Origin: a virus
DNA length: 64,000 bases
Strand: one strand, 5' to 3'
Virus record (IMG/VR): IMGVR_UViG_3300044647_001578
Location: 1-64,000 of that record
Every line of letters starts with the position of its first letter. Positions within the stretch are counted from its first letter, which is position 1. Positions 46,766-57,300 of the stretch are shown here, one piece after another. The notes under the pieces are model-generated. The model did not search any database. It was not told the origin of the DNA and worked only from the letters and a program-made list of their open reading frames with translations. The position numbers were made by a program, and so were the translations under genes.

Positions 46766-47078
46766 CTGAATCTCCTACGTGATTTTTAACATTAAAAACA
46801 AATTCAATGTACTGATTTTTATTTTTATCTGTGACGAGCTTTTTACTTACTAAAGTAATGTCTTCAAGGTTGGGTGCATCAAATTCATTTGGTAGTGGTG
46901 GCGGATTTACAACTTCTGAACCTTCTCCACCCTCTCCGTCGACAACAACTTGATCAAAAGAATAAGGGTCAACTATAACATAATAGTCTGGCTTAAGTGT
47001 TTTAATTAGCGGGTCGTCGGGGAAAAGGAAAAGCTTTTGAGGCTTTGCTGATGCCGATGAAGGTTGTCTAGTGCTCAT
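46737..47078 (-). CDS. Small tail-module protein
   Basis: 113 residues: a Ser/Pro-rich start, then LFLFPDDPLIKTLKPDYYVI and an acidic linker before a beta domain (NQYIEFVFNVKNHVGDSVVG). Leaderless: TAGAAT (47085-47090, preceded by TGG), six bases, ATG, so tail-fibre genes have their own promoter. Confidence 0.6.
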   Translation of the reverse strand: MSTRQPSSASAKPQKLFLFPDDPLIKTLKPDYYVIVDPYSFDQVVVDGEGGEGSEVVNPPPLPNEFDAPNLEDITLVSKKLVTDKNKNQYIEFVFNVKNHVGDSVVGANVYGQ

Positions 47079-47084
47079 ATCTAC

Positions 47085-47090
47085 ATTCTA
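47085..47090 (-). promoter_or_regulatory. Leaderless promoter within the tail module
   Basis: TGG-TAGAAT with six bases to the ATG at 47078. Confidence 0.65.
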
Positions 47091-47095
47091 CCATT

Positions 47096-50000
47096 TCATC
47101 CAGTATAAATCGATCTACAGACTATACTTGTAGTTGGTGGAGAAGTAGAGTCATAAGTGTTGTCTAACGATAATATTACAAATTTGCTAGCCGCATATCC
47201 TGTAGGTATACCAACATCTTCTGTGGAATATATTTTATTCTCTGGATACGATATCTCAATAACATCTCCGACCTGCAAAAGAGGGTTAATAAAAGTTTGA
47301 AGAGATAACACTTTCTGCTGTTTTGACCATTGGTCTGTCATCCATTTTGCAAGGGCTTTTGCCTCATCCTCTCTTTGGATCCAAGTAGAGTCAAACGCCA
47401 CCTGCTCCTTTTTATCCTCATCTGTTAGGTCTGGGTTAATATATTCAAACTGATCAGACGGAGTTATGAAGTCTCCAACCACAATAAATTGCTTTTCTTC
47501 TCCGTTGGCAAGAGATGTAAATGCACCAGTATTGTTTAATACAAATGTATCCATAGTAAATGGATCAAGGGATGCTCCAACAATTGTTACGTCCTCGTTA
47601 TTTACCAGCTGCGTATATCTTGGGAATCCTGGTGTTGTATATCTTGCTTTAATTCTTCTTAGCTCTCTTGCCACTGGCCCAAATTCTTTTAGCCACGAAA
47701 CGGTAGCTATTGTTTCACCCTTATTAAATATAAAATCCCCAAAAGTTTTTATTACAGAGGAAGCTCCGCCAACAAACCCTTTGTATAGGCTGTACTCGTC
47801 TTTTGAAAGGAACTCTTCTTTTGCAATTGATGTTGTATAAACATAGTCAAATGCCGAAACCCCTTGCAAAGACAACAGGCCTATTTTTTCTGTTATGTTT
47901 ATTGGGTCGGTATCAATTACTGCAATGACAGCATTATTAATTGATATCTTAAGGGCTAAAGCTTTTTTTGTTCCGTTTGCTGGAATGGACCAGTTAGCCT
48001 TTATATCAATTCTATAAAGCTCTCCGCCATTAATATTTGTTATAATTGTTCCATCTGTTTCTTTTTGAGACGTTGTCATCTTGATAGGCTTGCCAGCAGT
48101 TATTTTATAAAAATTAACATCTCTATAGTTTTTGTCAACTGTTGCATTCTGTGAAGTTCCTATTGTAAGCATATATCCACTTTTATTGTCTGGGCTTAAA
48201 GCAAATGCAATACCAGATATTGTTTTTTGATTTCCTGTGGCCTTTTGAGATACCTCGTCAACTAATAGCGGGAAATACATATTAGTTCCAATTGCAAAGC
48301 TGTTATTGCTGGTTGGTGTTACATCTCCTAAAAACTTTGCATCCTCTTTAGTTGTTACTAGCGAGTATACTGTGTTTGGTACAATTATGTTTGGTTTGGA
48401 TGGATCTTCATTTGTTTTTTCTGTATGCAGTGGGGCATTGATTGTCATCATTGATCTTGGTATAGAGTTTAAAAGGTTGTCTTTATTTTTTATAGGGTTG
48501 CCCTTTTCATCTCTTTTTACTTCTGTCTCTGTTAATTTAAAAATAGATTGATCTACATTGCTAAATGTTCCTTCGGCTGAGGTCCACTTTCTGCCTTCCC
48601 ATTCATTTGCAAGAGAGTCTGTGTTTACATTATGAGTTAATGAGGCTGTGTCTGTTGGCTTTACTACTTCAAAAACATTTCTAGCTTTTATTCTATATAC
48701 ACCAGTTGGCTTAAATGTGTTTGGCTGTGCCAAGCCTTGATATTTTTGAATATCGGCTTCAGATGTTATCCATTTAGATTCAGAGGCTTCTCCTCCAATT
48801 GGTATGTATTCATACAGGATGGCATCGTATTCAATAATTTCTTTTTCTACAACTAAGTATCCAGTAAATGAATAGAATTGTTTTTCTTGTCCCGATATAA
48901 CTACTGGCTGTAATCTTATTACACCGTCTTTTGCATAGAGCTCTGGTTTATCTTCATTCCATTTTGGAGCTACTGGAAGCAAAGTGTCCGTCAATGCTGC
49001 CGCACCTAGTGTTACTACTGGAGAAGTGTAAAGATTATCAGCGTTTACTAAATAAGAAGAGCTTAGCTGTGGACTATATAAAACTTTAATCGCCTTTACT
49101 GATGGTACGTTGTCAATAGATAAAGAAGCTATGTTTGCTAGGTTCGTAACGGATCCAGAATATTTTGGGGAATATCTAAACGATGCTCTTATGGGATTAT
49201 CTTTTGCGAATATCTTATCTCTAGGATAAAACTGCAGGATGTCATTGTGATCAAATATTGCTACAGTTTGTGTGTCTTTACATAAATCTTGTATGTGCTG
49301 CCATACAGTTTTTTCTTTATTTGTATACCAGTGGAAAGGCGTTATAGTAGAAGTATCGCTATCGGATAAATTAAATTGATAATTTGTAAATCCAATTGAA
49401 TCTAAGAGCCTTCTGATTATTGCAACGGAAGACATGTCTGATGTTACTATGTCTGGTGGCTTTATGTATTGAAGTTCTCTAGCACCGTCCAAGGACATTA
49501 TGTCTACCAAGCCAAATTCATCAACGCTATAAGAATCTATGTAGAATGTTCCAAGCTTTACAATCTCCATATCAACTCTTACGTATGGCTTAAGGATAAC
49601 ATTTTTATACAAATTGATTTTATTTTTATTAAATGAATTTATCTTATCGTAGTTTTCATATCCTTTGTCGTATGCATTTACTGAAATTCTCATTGAGTTT
49701 GCTGTTACATCTCCGACTGGGACTATGCCGTCAACTTTGTCAGATGAGTTTGCTGATATATTAAAAGACTCTACCCTCTCTCCTATATCAATAACATATC
49801 TTGCTGACAGCTCGACCATTCCGAGAAATCCTAATTTAGGCGCAGTGCTTGTATCTGGTTTGGTTGATATTGGCACACTTATCTTTTTTACTTCTAGTTT
49901 TAATTTATGAATGTCAATAGATTTTTGAGTATCTAAATCTGCCTCAACAGTTGTCCATGTTGGAAGTCCGTTATAGTATATGTTTATAACGCCATTAACA

Positions 50001-50614
50001 ATACCAGCAGATGTTCCATTATAGATTGTTGTTTCGACCCCGTCCTTATTTGTTGCTTTTAGGTTCCATTCTGTTGGAGTTGAGTGTGATGTTTCAAACT
50101 TAACAACTATTTTATTAGCCGCCGCTGTTTTTAAAATTGGGTACTCTACAGTTAATATGCAATTGGTTAGAGATGTATCTCCTGTTGGGCTAAGCACTAC
50201 AGATGGGGATACCCAATATTTATATGGCAGCTGCATGCTTGAAAAGTATAATCTTTTGTTAAAAGAACTTGACGATGCATATGACTGCTTTGACCCTATT
50301 CCACTTTCTAAGTTTGCCCTTACGCTTCTGTCTCCGTCAATGATATACTGAATGCCAGCCAGCTTTGGTCTTCTTGGATCTATTATGCTGGTTATTGGAA
50401 ATAGCTTTTCAAATGGTCTATAAGTATTTCCATAAGCATCTGTTTTTGTTACCTGAAGATCACCAGAAGGATTTGCGGCTGTTCCATTTGGGCCACGCAT
50501 AGTAACGCCATCAATTAAATCATTCATGTTATATTCTACAAAGCACCCATTAGTCATTTTAAATGACTGTGACGTGTTTAAATATCCAAGTAGGCCTGGT
50601 GATCCTGTAATCAT
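47096..50614 (-). CDS. Large minor tail protein (tail-tip / baseplate hub-like)
   Basis: 1,172 residues. The N-terminal half (about 270-420) resembles hub-type proteins of siphoviruses (FNISANSSDKVDGIVPVGDV, then YENYDKINSF, then KPYVRVDMEIVKLGTFYIDS). The centre (about 690-940) is a concanavalin-like beta sandwich, and the end returns to a hub-like domain (KALAKWMTDQWSKQQKVLSL). It is placed two genes after the tape measure, as expected of the Tal/hub. TAATG overlap before it. Confidence 0.75.
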   Translation of the reverse strand: MITGSPGLLGYLNTSQSFKMTNGCFVEYNMNDLIDGVTMRGPNGTAANPSGDLQVTKTDAYGNTYRPFEKLFPITSIIDPRRPKLAGIQYIIDGDRSVRANLESGIGSKQSYASSSSFNKRLYFSSMQLPYKYWVSPSVVLSPTGDTSLTNCILTVEYPILKTAAANKIVVKFETSHSTPTEWNLKATNKDGVETTIYNGTSAGIVNGVINIYYNGLPTWTTVEADLDTQKSIDIHKLKLEVKKISVPISTKPDTSTAPKLGFLGMVELSARYVIDIGERVESFNISANSSDKVDGIVPVGDVTANSMRISVNAYDKGYENYDKINSFNKNKINLYKNVILKPYVRVDMEIVKLGTFYIDSYSVDEFGLVDIMSLDGARELQYIKPPDIVTSDMSSVAIIRRLLDSIGFTNYQFNLSDSDTSTITPFHWYTNKEKTVWQHIQDLCKDTQTVAIFDHNDILQFYPRDKIFAKDNPIRASFRYSPKYSGSVTNLANIASLSIDNVPSVKAIKVLYSPQLSSSYLVNADNLYTSPVVTLGAAALTDTLLPVAPKWNEDKPELYAKDGVIRLQPVVISGQEKQFYSFTGYLVVEKEIIEYDAILYEYIPIGGEASESKWITSEADIQKYQGLAQPNTFKPTGVYRIKARNVFEVVKPTDTASLTHNVNTDSLANEWEGRKWTSAEGTFSNVDQSIFKLTETEVKRDEKGNPIKNKDNLLNSIPRSMMTINAPLHTEKTNEDPSKPNIIVPNTVYSLVTTKEDAKFLGDVTPTSNNSFAIGTNMYFPLLVDEVSQKATGNQKTISGIAFALSPDNKSGYMLTIGTSQNATVDKNYRDVNFYKITAGKPIKMTTSQKETDGTIITNINGGELYRIDIKANWSIPANGTKKALALKISINNAVIAVIDTDPINITEKIGLLSLQGVSAFDYVYTTSIAKEEFLSKDEYSLYKGFVGGASSVIKTFGDFIFNKGETIATVSWLKEFGPVARELRRIKARYTTPGFPRYTQLVNNEDVTIVGASLDPFTMDTFVLNNTGAFTSLANGEEKQFIVVGDFITPSDQFEYINPDLTDEDKKEQVAFDSTWIQREDEAKALAKWMTDQWSKQQKVLSLQTFINPLLQVGDVIEISYPENKIYSTEDVGIPTGYAASKFVILSLDNTYDSTSPPTTSIVCRSIYTG

Positions 50615-51300
50615 TAAACTTCTTCCAGTGCTATAGATACATCCCAGAATTCTTGCGCCTCTGGCAGAACCGTAACGGCAGATGCCGTTGATGAGGCAGG
50701 TGTTCCAGATATAGTTCCTGCAACAGTAAATGATGTTGGAGTTGCTGCGGTGATAGTAAATACTCCGTTATATGCTGCAAATGTTGCTCCAGATACGCTA
50801 ATCTTATTTCCAACTGCAAAACTATTTCTACCAGTATATGTTGTTACTCCAGCAGCATACGATATAGCGGTTATGTTTGAATTTTTAAATACTCCACCCG
50901 TTTTTAAATTTCTTCTTGTAACAGTAAAACTACAAGATGTGAATGACATCATCATTGTTTTTTCTCTTGAGGCGGTTCCGTTTGGAGAAACTTTTACATT
51001 AAATGCACCTTGACCAGCAACTGACTCATAGAACTCTTTAATGTTCATAGCCCCCCAGGCTCCATCTACAGTCATAGAAGAATATGTTGGTAAGCCTATC
51101 CAACTAACTGAAAGAATGTCTTTATCAGCAATAAATATCTTTCTTAATGTTCCATTTGACATTCTCTGGGTTTTTTCAATTCTCTGTATATCCAATGTAG
51201 CGCTTGCTCTATTGTGCTCGCTTAATGCCTGCCAGACTACAGGGGTAACCGATGTGTTTTCAAATTTTATAAGGGATCCAAGCGGAAGGGTTAGCGCCAT
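50614..51300 (-). CDS. Distal-tail-like protein with Ig-like insertion
   Basis: 228 residues. It follows the tape measure directly, where the distal tail protein (Dit) is coded. The N-terminal region (MALTLPLGSLIKFENTSVTP) and the C-terminal EFWDVSIALEEV are split by an inserted Ig-like/Big domain (about 142-212, AISYAAGVTTYTGRNSF, FTITAATPTSFTVAG) typical of phage tail decoration. AGGAG Shine-Dalgarno, TAATG-type spacing. Confidence 0.7.
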   Translation of the reverse strand: MALTLPLGSLIKFENTSVTPVVWQALSEHNRASATLDIQRIEKTQRMSNGTLRKIFIADKDILSVSWIGLPTYSSMTVDGAWGAMNIKEFYESVAGQGAFNVKVSPNGTASREKTMMMSFTSCSFTVTRRNLKTGGVFKNSNITAISYAAGVTTYTGRNSFAVGNKISVSGATFAAYNGVFTITAATPTSFTVAGTISGTPASSTASAVTVLPEAQEFWDVSIALEEV

Positions 51301-54300
51301 TATTTAACTCCTACTGTCATTGATGTGCCAGACATTTTAGAATTTCGGGAATCAAGAGTCTTGATTGCTGTGATAGTCTTCTGTGTTACTATATTTGACA
51401 ATTGATTTATATCCCCATCGAATCCATTAATGTTATTTGTAATATTATATGTTGCTCCACCCATTGTAGCATTATTAGCGTTTGGATTAAAGGGGTTCAT
51501 GTTAGCAGGAACAACTGCTTCATTCTTATGAAGCATAGCAAGCATATCTACAGGAACACTATTTATTCCAGTTTCAAATTTAGGAATATTAAATTTACCT
51601 CCCTTTAAGTATCCTCCAGTTGCGCCCCTAACCATATCATCATCCATAAGATCTGAAATCTGAGCTATTTTTTCCATAAATTCTTTGTTAGAAATAGCGC
51701 CATTGGCATACTGACCTATGATTGAGTCTCTCATTGCTTTTAAGTCATTCTCATTTGGATAAATTTTTCCACTTTGGTACTTTCCAAAACGTGTCCACAT
51801 CAAAAGTGCATCTAAGGCTTTTTGAGTAGTGCTAATTCCAGGACCAATTTCTCCTATTGATGTTCTGTACGTATTAAGAATAGAGGTAAACGGATTGCTT
51901 CCTGAGCTTCTGGCCAACATGTCTATGTCACTAGAATTATGACCACCATCAAACCTTACTCCAAGCTTAGCTGCCAGTTCCATTATTGTTTCTTGATTTA
52001 AAGATTGATGCTCTCCGCCTACGGCGTATGAGTACGGTTGATCTATTCCAATTTGTTTTTTTGCTTTATCAATTGCTAATATTTGCAAAGCTCTTTGAGC
52101 GCTTTGACCTGCATCTCCCTCATAAGGATTTCTTGCTGGGGCATAGAAATCTTGATCTCCGTACATTCTTACATGATCTGGGTCAGATTTTTTAGCAGCG
52201 TCAAATTGTTCTATCGGCCTTAAGTTTTTATTTTCATTAACTTCTTTTAATATTTCATCAAGCTCTCTTTGAGAGTATTTTTCTTTTGACAAATAAAATA
52301 TTTCTTTTGTTGAAGGGTTTTCTGTAATTACTGGAAGAGGCTCTCCGTCTTTGTGTAGCCCAAGCTCTTTTAATTTTGAAATGTAAGCAGATTCTTCTAA
52401 TGGAAAAACTGAGCTAAGCTGTCCTTCTTTTTTGCTGTAATGGAATGGCTTTCCGAATCCTTGCAAGAAATAGCTGTCTGCCGAATGCAGCTGCTCTGGC
52501 TTTCCATTGTATTTCATTAAATTAGAAAGTGTACTTACAATAAATGGCTTATCTGGTTTCCATGCACCCTGCATATGAGACTGAACTGCATCATAAATTC
52601 CAAAGTGTCTTGATGTTCTAGCTATGGAATGTGAGGCAGCGTCATCGGTTCCAGCAACGGAACCCTTTGGCCCTACAAATCTATCAAATATTTTAAATCC
52701 TGCAGCTGTTTCAAAAAGATCTCCTTGTCCGTCTGTTCTTGGAAACTCATCATTAAACACTCTTATCATTGGAATATCGTCTGGCGTCGTAGGAATATAG
52801 TGTGGTTCCATTCCTCGTGCTCTGTAGGCTGCAATCTCTGCTCTAGTTAAAGGTTCTTCTCCACGATTTCCAAAGAATCCACCTCGTAGGCCGCCATTGT
52901 ATTCAGTTCTTGCATCTGCTGCTATTTTTGCTAATCTAGCTTTTTCTGCATACTCTTCAGCCATTCTAGAAAGTATTGGTGCCATGGCTTTTGTTTTAGA
53001 TTTAATAGCAATGGAGTCTTTTGCATTTCCCTTCATTGCAGAAATTAATTGAATAAGCCCTTCTGAGCTTGAAGAGTTTGTTATAGCGTATGGGTCAACA
53101 TTTTTTAAATTCACATTACCTGCTGCTAGCATATTCATTAAAAATTCTTTTACGTCTCTATCGCCCCATTGATATCCTGAATTTATTTTGTCCAGCAGGT
53201 CTTGAGCTTTTTTGTTTGAAGGATCTTTTTTCAAAACATAGGACAGTATTCCCTCTGGGGTTGTAGGTATAACAGCAGAAACCTGATGATTTGTTAACAA
53301 TGAACTTAAGTTTTCATCTATTCCTTGGAATACAACAGCATCATTTCCAAAAGGTCCTCCTGAATGAAGTGGTACGCTCATTCCTTCATGTAATACATAT
53401 GGAGGGTAAACGTTATTTGGTTTAAACTGCTCTGCAGTAACTTTTACTTTTGGCTTTTGTATTGTTGGAGCTAGCTTGCTTTCAACAAATGGTCTTGCTC
53501 CGCCAATTACTGCAGCAGTTGCTGCGTTTGTTGCAAGCTTTGATCCTGCTGCTCCAAGGAATGGGAATGAGCCCTTTGGCAATAAAGCGCCAAGCCCTGG
53601 TATTCCTTTTGAAATTCCCAACTGCTCAATAAATGCTCTTCCGAATGCAGTTGATACAGTACCAGTTAATCCTGCAGTTAATAAATTTAGTCCGCCAGTT
53701 ATCCATTCACCTTTCTTAAAATCTTTACCTGTACTGTTCATCTTTGAAGCATTTGGACCAAAGGTCAATGTTAATATCTTACTGGTTATGTCGTCGTAAA
53801 TTGCACCAGTGCCACCTCCATTTTGAAATAGGCCTTTCCAGTTTGAGGCTGTTGTGTACTTTTCCCATTGAGAAGGACCTTTTTTAGTCCATTCTCCATT
53901 TTTATTTTTATAGTAATCAGGATTTTTCTCATACAGCTTATCCATTGCTTTATCGGTTGCTGCTTGCTTTTGTGGAGTCATTGCGCTCATTGTGACTTCA
54001 TGAGAACCATCAGCTCTATGTGGGTGTACTGCTCCACCCTTATGGAATTTTCCAGGAATCTTTAAGTCTAATAATGACTTTACATTTCTTTCAAGTACAC
54101 TACGAAGTACCTTGAGTTGGCCCTCATCAGTTATTCCGCTCTTAGTTAAGATATCATCTATAAATTTTTCTGGACCCTGCTTTGCTATTGACTTTCTTAC
54201 AGAAGCAAATCCCTTAGTAAATTGAGAAGCTTGTTTTCCAACTAAAGTGCTGCCAGCCTTTAATGCTGTTTCAGCTGGGTTGGTTAAACTATCTATCATT

Positions 54301-57300
54301 CCCCAGTCAAATGCTCCAAGAGTTTTTTTGCCCTTAAGCAGTAGGTTTCCTGGATGCATGTCTCCGTGGCCTAGTATAGATGAAACTGCTCTCATCTTTC
54401 CAAAGCTCTTCATTGAAGCATTGGCTTTAAGCCAATCCATGTCAAGCGCTCCATGTGGCAACATTGCACCAGCATCTTCTAGTGTTTTCATTCCCTTTGA
54501 TGCAAAGTCTTTACTTAATATGACAGATAAATTTTTCCAACTGCCCAAGATGTTGTCAGTACTTGGCATTTTAAATCTTTTAGCTATTGTAGACCCAGTT
54601 ACTTCAAATGCACCTTCCATTACATCCTGCATAATCTTCATGTAATGTACAGATCCATCGGCTGCCTGCATTATAGACGGCCTTGACTTTCCTTTTGTAG
54701 ACTTTCCTATATTCATCAGGTCATCAAAATTACCAGCCTTTAATTTTTGTCCAACTTTAATTGCTTGTAATGCTTTAGGAATTGATTTTAGTACAAGACC
54801 AACGCCCTTGGCTATCGGTCCGCCTGCAAACGTTGATCCTATGCTTGTGTAGTCGTTCCATTTTCCTTCGCCTGCGTATATATTAGTCGCAGACTGCTGA
54901 AGGTACTTGCCAAAAAGTTCATATAATATTGGGCCGCCAGGATTCGTGTGTTTCATAACTGGTGTCATTGTATTAGAGAATGAATGCACAAGGTTAGACC
55001 AATCAGATCTCTTGCTTGGATCTGAAACTTCTCCTGGTTCTAAGAACTTAAGCCAATTAGTGCCTCCAGAATTTCCAGCACTTGAAGTATTCCCAAGATT
55101 CATACCTTGCTCTTCACGGTATTGATCTACTGTCTTATACTTACTCTTAGTCTTTGGCAGATTTCTTCCGTGACGATGACCCACTTCGCCACCTGTGTGG
55201 AATCCAATAGCCTTTTTAACTTTCTTAAATAGCTTGCCCCAGTCAATAACAGACTCCATAGATCCGCCAGAAACTAATGTACCATTTGGACCAATGCTTC
55301 CGCCGCCTTCTATTTTGCCTTTACTTAAAAAGGTTTCATGTTTTTCTGGAACAAACTCTGGATAAATTGTTTTATATTTATCTGGTAAGAATAGCTCTGC
55401 TCTTCTGTTTCTGGCTCTGTTCTCAGCAGTTGTATTTGGAACAAGAGGTCTGTACTCCCCGTATCCCACTGGCGTAAATGCTGTACCAGGAACAAACTTT
55501 GACATATATTCTGCAATAGCATTTGCTCTATTTTGTGAAAGGATCTTGTTGTCTTTTCCTTTACCTACAGAGTCTGTGTGTCCTTGAACAACTATTGATG
55601 CCAGCTTATGTTTAATAAGATCTTTAGCGATTGCCTGAAGTTCTAGTCTTTGTTCTTTATTTAATGTGTAAGAGTTTGTAGCAAAATTAGCTGTAATAGG
55701 CGGAACTTCAATTTTAATTATTTGCTTATTAGCATCTTGCCATGCTTCTATAGGGCCCATTAGCTTTCCGCCCTGCATGTTTACATTTATATTTGATCCG
55801 CCAGTTCCAAATGAGCTATTATGCTTAGATTGAGGAGTTGGATTTATTGGACCGCCCGCTGCATACTTGCCAGCATTTAATGCATCAAATGTTTCTACTC
55901 CGTATTTAGAAACCGAGTCCGCTTTAATTACATATTCGCCATTTGAAAGATAAGCTGGAATAGAATCTGATGTTGCAGTTCCTGCTCCCCTAATATGTCC
56001 ACCATCTGCTCTGTTATACGGGTTACCAGTTCTTTCTATGCTTCCATTATCTCTAACTTTAAAGGTAGAAATCTTTCCGTCTTTGTCTGTTACAGAGAAA
56101 AATTCACCAGGATTTACCCCTCTTTCTTTTGCAAGTGCCTCAAGTCTCTGGCTTATTCCCATCGGGCCCCAGTCTTTTCTAGCATTACCATAGCTCTCTA
56201 AAGAAGCTCCTGGTATAGTTGTTGTACCTGTTCCAGCTTTCCCAAGATTGTATGGGTCTGACCTAGTGCCGCTTCCAGAGTCTGGACCAATATTTAATCT
56301 TTTGCCGTCAATATTTATAATCACATTTCCGTTAACATCAATTGTACTTAATGCACCAAGCTTGCCTTCAAGGCTAGCAACCATTGCAGCGCCTAAGTCT
56401 AGATCTTTTAATCCATTAAGTTTAACTCCAGCCTTTTCTGCTGCGTCAGCAACTGCTGCAAGCATCTTCTTTGACTGTTCGCCCGTCCTCCAAGCTTGTC
56501 TTTCTGCTTCTGGCTTCTTTAGCAATTCTATTTGCCAGTTAAGCATCGCAGTATTTACTTCTGAAATTGCACTTTCAGTATCGGTAATTTTGCCACTTAG
56601 ATCCCCAAGCTTTTCTCCTGCTAATTGAGCATTGTCTGAGATTCCTTGCTGCTTGCTCTGTATGGCTTCAATTAGTTTTTGAAGTGGAACATTCTTTAGA
56701 ATATTTGAATCTTCAATTGATTTTTTCTGTGCGTTATATTGAAGCTCACTCTGGTATCCTTGTATATCAAGGCTTGCTTGTTGAGCACCAGCAATGTTTC
56801 CAGTTGCAAGTGCGGCATCATATTCTGCCTGCTTCTTTGCAATCTCTCTTCCTATATCGCCTTCTTGCTTTGCTGCGTCTAGCGCCTTAAGTCTTGCATC
56901 TGCAAGCTTATTGTTTGCATCTATTTGTTTTTGAAGTGAAGCAATCTTATCTCTATCTGATATTTGATCTGCTACAGATTGTCCTCTTGCTGCCTTTTGA
57001 TATTTTGTCTGAAGCTGCAACATTCTGTCTAGATCAGCATATTGCTTTTTCAATACGCCTTCTCTGTTAGCAGATTCAACTTTTTTACCTAAAGATATCT
57101 GAAGGTTATAAAGATCGTTTGTCTGCTCTGCGTTAAGGGCCCTTAAGTCTCCAGTGTATCCCTTAACTTGAATTCTTGTTTTTTGCCATAAAGATAAAGC
57201 AGTTTCTTGCTCGTTAACAATTTGTCTAATTGATGGGTCAATTTTTGCCATCTCATCAACGACCTCTTTGGTTAAGTAAACTTGATTTTCAACTTGGCTA

